This document shows positions 42,055-50,161 of a stretch of DNA of 64,000 bases, piece after piece. The first letter of the stretch is position 1; each line of letters starts with the position of its first letter. The notes beneath the pieces were generated by a model. It was not told the origin of the DNA and searched no databases. It saw only the letters and a list, made by a program, of their open reading frames with translations. The translations under genes were made by a program, and so were the position numbers. This DNA is from Arachidicoccus terrestris. GTDB lineage: Bacteria > Bacteroidota > Bacteroidia > Chitinophagales > Chitinophagaceae. The DNA lies in contig NZ_CP083387.1 in assembly GCF_020042345.1 (NCBI RefSeq), positions 992,001-1,056,000 of the forward strand, in the 5' to 3' direction.

Positions 42055-43083
42055 TTAGTGATTTGTTTTGGCCTGAGTACTTTGCTTTAACGATTGTAAA
42101 AACTTTCTGGTAACCGGTACAATCGTACCGTGTTTATGCCCCCCGGGAATACTTATCCGGGACGAAACGTCTTCAAAGTGGATGAAATCCTTTGTCCGGG
42201 CTGCCCCGAATTTTCCTTTCCGGTACCAGTCATAATAAATCAGATACTTCCCATGTGTTTTTAAGACAGAAGGGCCCTCGCTAAACAATGGTGTAAAAGC
42301 GGGAGACGGATTTTTAAAGGGGCCTAGCGCCGAAGGTCCGAACGCGACTTTGATATCCCGCTCAGGCCGGGTATTATCTTTAAACACCAATACATAATCA
42401 TCACTGGCTCTTTCAACCAATGTTGCATCGATACTGCTATAACCCGGATCATAATATAGTTTAGGCGTACTGAACTGTTTAAAATCTTTTGTAACAGTAT
42501 AGTATAACCTGTGATTGTTGTCTTCGTCTTCCTGCCCTTTGGCGAATTTATAAGGAATCGTAGAGGCCCATACGATCAGAAAATCTCCTTTGTCTTTTCT
42601 GTAAAAGAGCTCCGGCGCCCACACGTTTACGGTAGCCGGTTCGGCGGCCATGATGGGTACGACTTTTTCCGGGGACCAGTGTATTAAGTCTTTGGAACTG
42701 GCATAGCCAAACCCTTCATTGCCCTTCCAGGCCAGTGTCCACACCAGGTGAAATACGCCATCCGGCCCCTCAACCATGGAAGGGTCACGCATAATTTTAT
42801 CCTCACCCGCTGTGGGCGGCAGGAAAATACCCGGGAGACTGTCCCAGTGGTAGCCGTCCATGCTATAAAGGAGCCTCAGTCCTTCATTAGCGGGTTCATG
42901 AAAGGAGGTATACAAAAAGGCTTTTCGCTGACAACCGGTCCCGATGGCCATTAATAATGTTGCCCCGAGTATGGCAGACAGCCACCGGCCTTTGCCGGCC
43001 TTACGGCGCTCCATGAATGGTAACAGCCCCGACAGGCGATTGGAAGTATAACCGGAAACGGATGTTTTGTTTAGTCGCTGCAT
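42055..43083 (-). CDS. GH43-type glycosidase, likely lipoprotein
   Basis: 342 residues. A hydrophobic stretch AILGATLLMAIGTGC points to a lipid-anchored or exported protein (Cys51). The five-bladed propeller keeps the complete GH43 acidic triad: Asp100 in KIMRDPSMVEGPDG, Asp219 in YSSIDATLVE and Glu269 in LFSEGPSVLK. NVWAPELFY between them is another family block. Likely products are alpha-L-arabinofuranose or beta-D-galactose; the subfamily cannot be fixed by eye. It is the first gene of the sixteen-gene operon, about 200 bp downstream of a TAnnTTTG element. An ATG at 43014 would give a shorter signal region. Confidence 0.85.
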   Translation of the reverse strand: MQRLNKTSVSGYTSNRLSGLLPFMERRKAGKGRWLSAILGATLLMAIGTGCQRKAFLYTSFHEPANEGLRLLYSMDGYHWDSLPGIFLPPTAGEDKIMRDPSMVEGPDGVFHLVWTLAWKGNEGFGYASSKDLIHWSPEKVVPIMAAEPATVNVWAPELFYRKDKGDFLIVWASTIPYKFAKGQEDEDNNHRLYYTVTKDFKQFSTPKLYYDPGYSSIDATLVERASDDYVLVFKDNTRPERDIKVAFGPSALGPFKNPSPAFTPLFSEGPSVLKTHGKYLIYYDWYRKGKFGAARTKDFIHFEDVSSRISIPGGHKHGTIVPVTRKFLQSLKQSTQAKTNH

Positions 43084-43193
43084 TACTTAATTTAATATAT
43101 AAAATTCTCCTGATTGCCCACCGATGCCTTGCACGCTTATCGTCCTATTTTTATGCTCGCATTTATTCCACAAGTCAGACCTTCCTTTCCAAC

Positions 43194-43226
43194 ACATTAA
43201 AACGTACCGGGCGTACGTTTTAATGT
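43194..43226 (-). promoter_or_regulatory. Perfect 14-bp hairpin in operon leader
   Basis: ACATTAAAACGTAC (43194-43207), five-base spacer CGGGC, and its exact complement at 43213-43226. On the transcribed strand it would form a strong stem-loop within the untranslated leader of the GH43 operon. Operator DNA or RNA stabiliser are both possible. Confidence 0.7.
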
Positions 43227-43232
43227 CGCATA

Positions 43233-43265
43233 GATTTGTTTTTTGCAGCAGGTATAAAACAAATC
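43233..43265 (-). promoter_or_regulatory. Second leader hairpin, 10-bp perfect stem
   Basis: GATTTGTTTT at 43233-43242 pairs exactly with AAAACAAATC at 43256-43265 across a 13-nt loop. It lies just downstream of the predicted transcription start and six bases before the 14-bp hairpin. Confidence 0.6.
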
Positions 43266-43286
43266 AACGTTTGTCACTTTATATAT

Positions 43287-43326
43287 CAAAAGTACATTTA
43301 TATATAAATAATATCTTCTAAAATAT
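43287..43326 (-). promoter_or_regulatory. Promoter element A of the sixteen-gene operon
   Basis: On the minus strand TACTTTTG (43287-43294) matches the Bacteroidota -7 box TAnnTTTG. Just upstream lies the 14-base palindrome ATTTATATATAAAT (43296-43309). The 40-bp block is 34/40 identical to the one at 53048-53087, and both sit a little over 200 bp before a first gene. The -33 region reads GAAG instead of TTTG, so an activator may be needed. The rest of the 43084-43419 gap holds the two leader hairpins and the terminator below; no gene is seen. Confidence 0.7.
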
Positions 43327-43354
43327 TATCATTAAATAATCATTTATTATCACA

Positions 43355-43397
43355 AAATGGGCTATCCGGCCACATTGTGCTGGTGGATAGCCCATTT
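43355..43397 (-). terminator. Intrinsic terminator after the GH140-type gene
   Basis: A 13-bp perfect inverted repeat (AAATGGGCTATCC at 43355-43367 and its complement at 43385-43397) with a 17-nt loop. On the minus strand it is followed by TTTTGTG. It separates the PL1/GH140 operon from the promoter of the next one. Confidence 0.75.
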
Positions 43398-43419
43398 ACT
43401 TAATTTGAGAATAGTGAAG

Positions 43420-44892
43420 TTACCCGGCGGACTGATCGATGATCAGCACCCAGTCATTTCCATGCGCTTTTTCACCCGGAGGGTGGGCACTGTATTTTTT
43501 GGCGGCACCGATTTCCTGCTGCCTGACAGTCTCCCCGTTTCTCGGATTAAACCAGCTCACCTGAATTTTCCCCTTCCCGGCATCAAACCCGCTTAGATCC
43601 ACCTGAAAGTCTCTGCCATTCGGTGTATAAAACAGGGCATATCCTTCTGCTTTGGTAGCGGCCACATAATCATAGCGTGTGCCCTGGTCCAGGACCATCG
43701 TCGTGTCGGGCACCCGGGTAAGATAGGATGACCTGTCAAGCATTAATTTTTTCAAATATATCAATTGACCTGCGGCCGTGTCCTGCAGTGCCGCTTCCCA
43801 GCCCTTGGTTACACCATAGGCGCCTGCGACACCTGTTGACGGGTCATAAAACTGCATAACGGCATTGGCACCATATGTAAACCCACAAGCCCCTGAAAAG
43901 ACGGACCAATAGGCATATCTTCTGATCGCCGCAGCATCCCATCTGGGTTGCAAAGAATCATGAAGGCCCTGCGGAATGCCTTCATAGGAAGGTTCCGCAT
44001 CCAGCGTAGGCTTTGCGGGTTTCTGCCGGTAATCGGCCTGAACATATTTGTAATTGTCTTCCCCATATTGTAAAGTGCCCGGCTCATTATCCTGGTCATA
44101 TCTGCGATGACCGGATTGGAAGCAATTAAAATCCAGCCAGGATGCATTATGAAACCAGGTGGATGACTGTGTCCTGCCTCTTGGATGAAAGCTCATCAAC
44201 TGCGCCGGATTCGCACCTTTAATCGTGGTGCCGATCGCCTGCCATATATCCATCGAATCGGTTCCGAGTACATCCCCTCCATTGAACCATACCACATTTT
44301 TTGCTCCGTGATATCTGCCTGCCAGAAAACGGGCATAGGCAGTCGCTTGCGGGATGCTGACCTTGCCGGATTTGACCACAGACCCCCACACCGGAACCAG
44401 GGCCACCAGCATATGAAGACGGTCAGCCCGAGCAACCAGAGAATCCAGCCCCTGCCAATAGTTCAGCGTATCAGTTCCGGGGCTGGTTATCGTATCCGGC
44501 CGGCTGAGATCCTTATCCAGTAAAGCTGATCTGCCATAAATATTTCTCTCACCCAGGTCATGGATCACCATCACCTGAATGACATTAAACCCTTTTTGCG
44601 CCCTGTCTTTCAGATAAGTTATCACCTGGTCCTGCCCCAATTTACTGAGCAGCAACCATCCCGTATCACCCAGCCAAAAAAACGGATGACCTTGCTGATC
44701 CACAAAATAGCGATGATTATCTGATACCCGGATAGGGAAGACGGGCCGTACAGACAGGTTACTTTGCGCCTGCTGTTTATTGCCCGCCGGCGAGTGGCAG
44801 GCACTCAATGAAACAGACAGCCCCAATACAAAAAGCCACGCTTTCTGTAGGCTCCGCCCCCCGAACATACATGCATTCTTTAATACATTCAT
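43420..44892 (-). CDS. GH140-type apiosidase (DUF4038 family) lipoprotein
   Basis: About 490 residues. A lipobox VSLSAC follows the signal sequence. The DUF4038 barrel begins HRYFVDQQGHPFFWLGDTGW and includes KGFNVIQVMVI, then VVWFNGGDVLG (Asp about 207) and TLDAEPSYEGIP (Glu about 300-304), the expected acid pair. A C-terminal small beta domain (PNGRDFQVDLSGFDAGKGKI) matches the collagen-bind-2-like module. The characterised GH140 enzyme BT1012 cuts beta-apiosyl bonds to release RG-II side chains, and apiose in pectin is confined to RG-II and apiogalacturonan, so this gene is a strong substrate clue. The frame opens at TTG 44913; ATG 44892 is preferred. Confidence 0.85.
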   Translation of the reverse strand: MNVLKNACMFGGRSLQKAWLFVLGLSVSLSACHSPAGNKQQAQSNLSVRPVFPIRVSDNHRYFVDQQGHPFFWLGDTGWLLLSKLGQDQVITYLKDRAQKGFNVIQVMVIHDLGERNIYGRSALLDKDLSRPDTITSPGTDTLNYWQGLDSLVARADRLHMLVALVPVWGSVVKSGKVSIPQATAYARFLAGRYHGAKNVVWFNGGDVLGTDSMDIWQAIGTTIKGANPAQLMSFHPRGRTQSSTWFHNASWLDFNCFQSGHRRYDQDNEPGTLQYGEDNYKYVQADYRQKPAKPTLDAEPSYEGIPQGLHDSLQPRWDAAAIRRYAYWSVFSGACGFTYGANAVMQFYDPSTGVAGAYGVTKGWEAALQDTAAGQLIYLKKLMLDRSSYLTRVPDTTMVLDQGTRYDYVAATKAEGYALFYTPNGRDFQVDLSGFDAGKGKIQVSWFNPRNGETVRQQEIGAAKKYSAHPPGEKAHGNDWVLIIDQSAG

Positions 44893-44957
44893 AATTGAAA
44901 GTTGTCTAGTCAATAAATTGAAATATTTTTAAATTACACGTTCCCATGCACCTCTGG

Positions 44958-47900
44958 TTATTGAGCTTTGAGCCAAAAAACGGTATCGTTGCCACTGGCC
45001 GTCAACTGTAGTGCGCCGGCTTCAGTGGCTTGTTTGTTATGACCGCTTTTTATCTTTCCCGTTGCCGGATCAATAGCTGTCAGCTGATAGCGTTTTTTCA
45101 GATCTTTGTCTAATAGAGCTGCCTGATGTCCCTTTTGAACATAGATTATATAATCGCCCTTATCGCTGCGTAAGCCGCAGGCGCCATCCGCCGCCTTGCC
45201 GGAAGCAGCGTTCAGACCTACCGGACGCATGTCCGCCGCGGCGGATAAAAACGAAGGTGATAACGCGGCAGGCAAATCCGGCAGCGAGCCGCCGGCCATA
45301 AAACTGGCCCAGCCCAGTCCGGCGGCATTATCAGCGGAATACATTACCGCCTTGTCCGGATACCTGTCCCGGTACTCCCTGACGGCGCGGTACACCTGTT
45401 CGAAACTTGTGTTTTTCGGTTTAAATAATCGGGCCTGTTGCCGGGGCGCCAGATTTTTTCCGCCTTTCGGTGCGTAAGCTGATCCGTCTTTCTGATAGTA
45501 CCAATACCGGATATCGATAACTTTAACAATAGGATTTAGTCTTGGATCGGCCAGTATGCTGTCCTGTACGTCTTTAGTGGTGCTCAGACCGATAAAGGGC
45601 GCATTTTTCCCTGTTCTGTTGTTTTTCTTTTCCCAGTCCCCGATCGTTTGCAACCAGAACCGGACAAAATGCGTCGGGCCGGTAAATTCTTCACAAATAA
45701 ACTGAATGACGTTATGGTTATCTTTGAAGTTGGCGAGGCACTGATCAATAAATGCCTGATGTAAACCTCTTCTTGCAGGATTGGTTTCATCATAAAACTG
45801 CTCTGCCATAAAAAGACGCTTATCCGCTGCATAGTGCACCGGTTCAGGAAAGCCGGTATGATTAATATTATTGACAGGGCGCCAGGGAAAATCCGCGTAA
45901 TGCGCGCCCGCTTCAATGATATTATGCTGAAAATAATTATGATGGATCAGTACCAGTCCTTTCTGGTCCGCCAGATCAGCAAACCGTTTTAGCCTTGACC
46001 AGTAAAAGGGATTATATTTGGTGAGGTCATACTTACTTAGACCATCCCAGGCCGTTCCCTTTCCGCTTCTGGCAAAAGGTAACTCATAAAAAGGCGGCCA
46101 GACATTTCCGTTTTGACGGCGGACTCTTTCATGGTCGTCTCTTCTGCGGTCATACCAGAGCCCGTAATTTTGTTCCATCACTCGTATATGTCTTCGCTGC
46201 ATCTGATCGGTAACCGTGTCCAGATTATCCGTCAGGCCGGTACCCGTTCTTCCCGGCACGAAACGCGTGATCGCCGGTTTGGCTTTCGCGACAAAATCCC
46301 GGGCGACGGTACCAAACCACCAGGGCGTCTGTTGCCGGCCGCCCGTCAACACCTGTCCGCCGCGTTCCAGCCAGCCGTTTTTAAGCACCATCGGCGTCAC
46401 GGCAGCGGCCTTTTTCACAGGTTCCAGCCCGATCTTATAAATGCTTGGCGCCCCCCCAGCCGCTACAGGCAAGGGATCGCGGCTGATCAGCGTATCGATC
46501 CAGTCTTTCATGGTCATGGCAGGCGTATAAGCCTCCGCTGTCAGGGCGGCCGCCGCCTCTTCGGTCGGGCTGCTGCTGGCTTCTCCTTCAAAAGGCATTA
46601 GGTCTGCCTGCTGCTGTACATCCCTGCCCAGTCTCTGGGCAAGCTGCGTATAATAAAAACTTCTGGGGGACATCCAGTTATTGGATTCTGCCCAATAGCC
46701 ATCGCCGCCAAATTGTGCCCAGGTGCCAAAAGCATAGTTCTGGGCGGTCGGCGGCCTGGCCACATTAACCCTGGAAGCATAACAATTCCAGAGCAACGAA
46801 TTGGCCGCATTCCAACCAGCACCTTGTTCATTCTGGCCCAGATTACGGAACTCCAGGGTCTGTCCATCCAGCCGTACCAGGTCAAACAGAACACCTGAAG
46901 CCCAGCTGTTCACCGAACCGCTGTAACTCAACGCCTCTTCTCCCTGGCACTGTACAAAAGCATTCGGGCCTGCGGCACAAAAGCCGACAGAGAAATCGTG
47001 ATATCCCTGTTCACTGTACAGTCGCTGAAAAAGATTCTGCTGGCCGGTCGTACTAAAGACATAGCGCCGTTGTCCGCCGATTTCAGAAACAGGATCTGTC
47101 GACTGGCAATCTTCCACCGTAAAACGCTGTGCCCCTTCCAGTAGGCTGACCGCTGAACCGGCAAAATATTGGAAATGAATACGCCGGATCCAGCCGTCAA
47201 TTGCATTATTCACGACGATGGCCATCCACCTGTGATCTTCATCTTTTTGACGACTATGATCATAATCGGACACCAGGTGCAGATTTTCAACCCCTACATG
47301 ACTGATCCTGCCCGGCCATGTGAACCTGGCGACCGTGGCAGTACCATAGCGTTTATCCAGTGCTGTGGTCAGTGGTGCATCCAGGGCGATACCGGAATCT
47401 GTAACCGCTGTCACCCGGCGGCTCCAGAAAATATCCTCCGCTCCCGGCTTCCAGCCGAGCGCAGAGACGTCGCCGCCAAATGTACGGGTGCCTAACTGAT
47501 CAATCCAGGCCTCAGTGCATGGCCGGTGAATAACGACCTGATCTCCCTGCTTAAAAGCAGCAGGATCGGTCAGTCTTAAAAACCGCGCGTTCACGGCAAC
47601 ATAATCCTGATCAATCGTCACGGGCGCCTGGTTGACGCTGTCTTTCTTACCTTCAATAAGAATCAGGGGCGACCGTCCAGTCCCATCTCCTGACAATACA
47701 GTTCCTTCTTTGCCAGGTCCGGCGCCCCGCAAAACAACACCTGAATGGCGGATATGCAGTGTACCGCTTATGTGATAGGTACCCGGGGCCAGTAAGACAA
47801 CACCTCTGAATCCCGAAGCCTGGACCGGCAATTTACCGACATAGTCAATAGCCGATTGCAGCGCTGTGGTGGCATCTCCGGTACGTAATGGCACTGTGAC

Positions 47901-48215
47901 TTTGACCGGAATATCATCCGGAATAGAAGAATCGGACGCCTGGTACCCGCAGTAGGAAAAATCAACAATGCGGTTACCGAGTGAATCCGGATGGTAAACG
48001 AATTTTCCTCCCTTTTGCCACTCCAGTGGCGCTATGGGTTTGTTTTCTTTTTTATTTTTCTGGCCATAGCTTACTGCTATTGTCATAAGGCAGGTTAATG
48101 AAAAAGCCAGGCTATATTTTGCAACCAGGCAGCAGTATACAGTTAAAGCAGGGAAGATATTTCCCTGCTTTAACGTATATACATTACGCATCTGATTGCG
48201 GCTAGTATGATTCAT
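44958..48215 (-). CDS. Beta-helix plus DUF6298-like barrel fusion, putative pectin-active enzyme
   Basis: 1085 residues, exported (LAFSLTCLMTIAVSYGQ). Residues about 100-560 form a pectate-lyase-3-like right-handed helix: ATTALQSAIDYVGKLPVQAS, GVVLLAPGTYHISGTLHI and EGAQRFTVEDCQSTDPVSE. From about residue 590 a second half has GWLERGGQVLTGGRQQTPWW, RHIRVMEQNYGLWYDRRRDD, VIQFICEEFTGPTHFV and MYSADNAAGLGWASFMAGG, consistent with a barrel hydrolase of the DUF6298 type. No function is established as far as I know. It lies between PL1 and GH140 genes, which points to RG-II or homogalacturonan. Glu in ICEEFTG may be catalytic. Confidence 0.65.
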   Translation of the reverse strand: MNHTSRNQMRNVYTLKQGNIFPALTVYCCLVAKYSLAFSLTCLMTIAVSYGQKNKKENKPIAPLEWQKGGKFVYHPDSLGNRIVDFSYCGYQASDSSIPDDIPVKVTVPLRTGDATTALQSAIDYVGKLPVQASGFRGVVLLAPGTYHISGTLHIRHSGVVLRGAGPGKEGTVLSGDGTGRSPLILIEGKKDSVNQAPVTIDQDYVAVNARFLRLTDPAAFKQGDQVVIHRPCTEAWIDQLGTRTFGGDVSALGWKPGAEDIFWSRRVTAVTDSGIALDAPLTTALDKRYGTATVARFTWPGRISHVGVENLHLVSDYDHSRQKDEDHRWMAIVVNNAIDGWIRRIHFQYFAGSAVSLLEGAQRFTVEDCQSTDPVSEIGGQRRYVFSTTGQQNLFQRLYSEQGYHDFSVGFCAAGPNAFVQCQGEEALSYSGSVNSWASGVLFDLVRLDGQTLEFRNLGQNEQGAGWNAANSLLWNCYASRVNVARPPTAQNYAFGTWAQFGGDGYWAESNNWMSPRSFYYTQLAQRLGRDVQQQADLMPFEGEASSSPTEEAAAALTAEAYTPAMTMKDWIDTLISRDPLPVAAGGAPSIYKIGLEPVKKAAAVTPMVLKNGWLERGGQVLTGGRQQTPWWFGTVARDFVAKAKPAITRFVPGRTGTGLTDNLDTVTDQMQRRHIRVMEQNYGLWYDRRRDDHERVRRQNGNVWPPFYELPFARSGKGTAWDGLSKYDLTKYNPFYWSRLKRFADLADQKGLVLIHHNYFQHNIIEAGAHYADFPWRPVNNINHTGFPEPVHYAADKRLFMAEQFYDETNPARRGLHQAFIDQCLANFKDNHNVIQFICEEFTGPTHFVRFWLQTIGDWEKKNNRTGKNAPFIGLSTTKDVQDSILADPRLNPIVKVIDIRYWYYQKDGSAYAPKGGKNLAPRQQARLFKPKNTSFEQVYRAVREYRDRYPDKAVMYSADNAAGLGWASFMAGGSLPDLPAALSPSFLSAAADMRPVGLNAASGKAADGACGLRSDKGDYIIYVQKGHQAALLDKDLKKRYQLTAIDPATGKIKSGHNKQATEAGALQLTASGNDTVFWLKAQ

Positions 48216-48270
48216 ACTCTAAAATTACAAATTGATGAATAAATCAGCGAATCAGGGTAATCATTGCTTT

Positions 48271-49950
48271 TTAAGGCCGGACACGTTTAATCGGCACCAG
48301 ACTGTTCAGATACACTTCAATGTTCGTGTAGCCACCGCCGTTTTTAGCGAGTTTACTGGCGTCTGAATGATCATTCGCATTCAGGCCATGTTTGGTCTCA
48401 TAAGCATCCGGGATACCATCCTGATCGGCGTCAGCATAAGGCGTACCGTTATACTCAGGATAACCGCCGACCTGACTGATGTCACTGATAATTCCTTTCT
48501 TATAGGAATCCTGGGGCATCCTGCGTTTGATGTACGGTGTCACTCCTGACTTTTCATCTTGTTCAACATAGACAATTTTGCCCGTTTTTACTTCTTTTAT
48601 CACACGGGTGTCTACCGGATCCCTTTTAGGTAAAAATGCGCCCACATTGTCCAATACGTAATTGTAAGCCTTTTTAGCACTGAGAATACTGACATTCCCC
48701 TTCAAGGCAAATGGCTGATCCACTTTAATCGCCTTGGTGAATTCACCGGCATCGGGCATATCCTCGATCTGTACACCGCCGTTCCAGTTATTTTTTGTTA
48801 CAGCCTTATCACCGTCCACATAATTGCCGTGCACATATGCCTTACCATACATTTTCCTTTTCTGTGCATCTCTTCCCGCTTCCGGTTTCAGGATACGATG
48901 ACTGATCGGCTCATCTTTAGGTGTAATGGGCCCTGGCTTATAATAGTTATTAATAAAATTATACTCGGATCTGTGATCTCCCCCATCTACACTACGGTTC
49001 CACCAGTTAAAGATCACATTATTGACAAAACCAAAGCTGCCATACATACCTACGGATGGATTACGGGCGACATTATTGGCCCATAAGTTTCTCATAAAAG
49101 TACTGTTTAGACCGCCCAGTGTACTACCGAAAGCATGATTATACGTATCCAGCCCTTCTGAGAAAATAGAGTTCTGTATCGTGACATTAACGGTCGGCAG
49201 TTTCAGGGCCTTGCCCTGGCGGTCATAAACATGGCGGTAAATGGACATATTCTCATCCAGGCCCCAGCTCGCTGAAACATGGTCGATCATAATATTACCT
49301 ACCGGATTACCACCCAGTCCGTCATCTCTGCGGCCCACATCCGTTGCCCCTCTTCTGAAACGCATAAAGCGGACGATTACATCATGGGTATCGATCCATA
49401 CGGACTCTCCGGCAATGCAGATGCCATCACCCGGAGCAGACTGACCTTCGATGGTCACATATGGCGCCCTGATGATCACCGGGCTCTTTAGATGGATGAT
49501 GCCAGCCACATTGAATACAATCGTTCTGGCACCGCCTTGCTCACAGGCCTCCCTAAAAGTACCGGGGCCGCTGTCGGCCAGGCTGGTTACGACAAAGACC
49601 TTACCTCCTCTTCCGCCAGGCGTGTAGGCCCCGCCACCCTGCGCTCCGGGAAAAGCAACAATACTGGCTTGCTTCAGATCCTCCGGTTTGGCTGCCCAGG
49701 GCACATAAGGTTTGCCTTCCCTGGCTTCTTTTTCAACAATTGGCAGCGCTTTGGCCCAGGCAGCGTCAGATAATTTCTTGGCCACAGCCAGCGCACTGTC
49801 CGATTTCGCCTGTACAGCCGGCGGGATTTTTGGATACTGCGCCTTAGCGACAGCTCCTAATAATAAAAATGAAGCCAACAACCCCATGCTTCTACAGGCA
49901 CGTCCTTTGTGCATATCTAAACGCGTTAATGTAACAGATAACTGATTCAT
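48271..49950 (-). CDS. PL1 family pectate lyase (1)
   Basis: 559 residues with a signal peptide (LLASFLLLGAVAKAQ). PL1 blocks: VAFPGAQGGGAYTPGGRGGKV, TSLADSGPGTFREAC, RTIVFNVAGIIHL, VTIEGQSAPGDGICIAG and NIMIDHVSASWGLDENM, typical of the beta-helix lyase with calcium-assisted beta-elimination on polygalacturonate. A C-terminal DADQDGIPDAYETKHGLN loop looks like a calcium-binding thrombospondin-3-type repeat. It is closely similar along its whole length to the lyase 211 bp upstream, so the pair arose by tandem duplication. It is 55 bp before the beta-helix/DUF6298 gene. Confidence 0.92.
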   Translation of the reverse strand: MNQLSVTLTRLDMHKGRACRSMGLLASFLLLGAVAKAQYPKIPPAVQAKSDSALAVAKKLSDAAWAKALPIVEKEAREGKPYVPWAAKPEDLKQASIVAFPGAQGGGAYTPGGRGGKVFVVTSLADSGPGTFREACEQGGARTIVFNVAGIIHLKSPVIIRAPYVTIEGQSAPGDGICIAGESVWIDTHDVIVRFMRFRRGATDVGRRDDGLGGNPVGNIMIDHVSASWGLDENMSIYRHVYDRQGKALKLPTVNVTIQNSIFSEGLDTYNHAFGSTLGGLNSTFMRNLWANNVARNPSVGMYGSFGFVNNVIFNWWNRSVDGGDHRSEYNFINNYYKPGPITPKDEPISHRILKPEAGRDAQKRKMYGKAYVHGNYVDGDKAVTKNNWNGGVQIEDMPDAGEFTKAIKVDQPFALKGNVSILSAKKAYNYVLDNVGAFLPKRDPVDTRVIKEVKTGKIVYVEQDEKSGVTPYIKRRMPQDSYKKGIISDISQVGGYPEYNGTPYADADQDGIPDAYETKHGLNANDHSDASKLAKNGGGYTNIEVYLNSLVPIKRVRP

Positions 49951-50056
49951 AATAGTAGTTCATGCAACCTGCCGGTGAACGGACAGGCATACTGATTTTT
50001 AATTGAGTAATAAAGTACCGGTGATCCCTCCATGATATAAACAATAACATGGAATG

Positions 50057-50094
50057 GATGTGTTCCTTTTGAGCGGACTCAAAAGAAACACATC
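50057..50094. repeat. 17-bp inverted repeat between the two PL1 genes
   Basis: Arms at 50057-50073 and 50078-50094 pair at 16 of 17 positions around the four-base loop CGGA. No U-tract follows on the minus strand, so it may be an RNA processing or stability stem that allows different expression of the two lyases rather than a terminator. Confidence 0.6.
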
Positions 50095-50161
50095 ATTTCT
50101 GGATTCCATAAAACCAATCTGACCTTGCGGTCCAACAACTAATCAAACAAAACAAAAAAAA

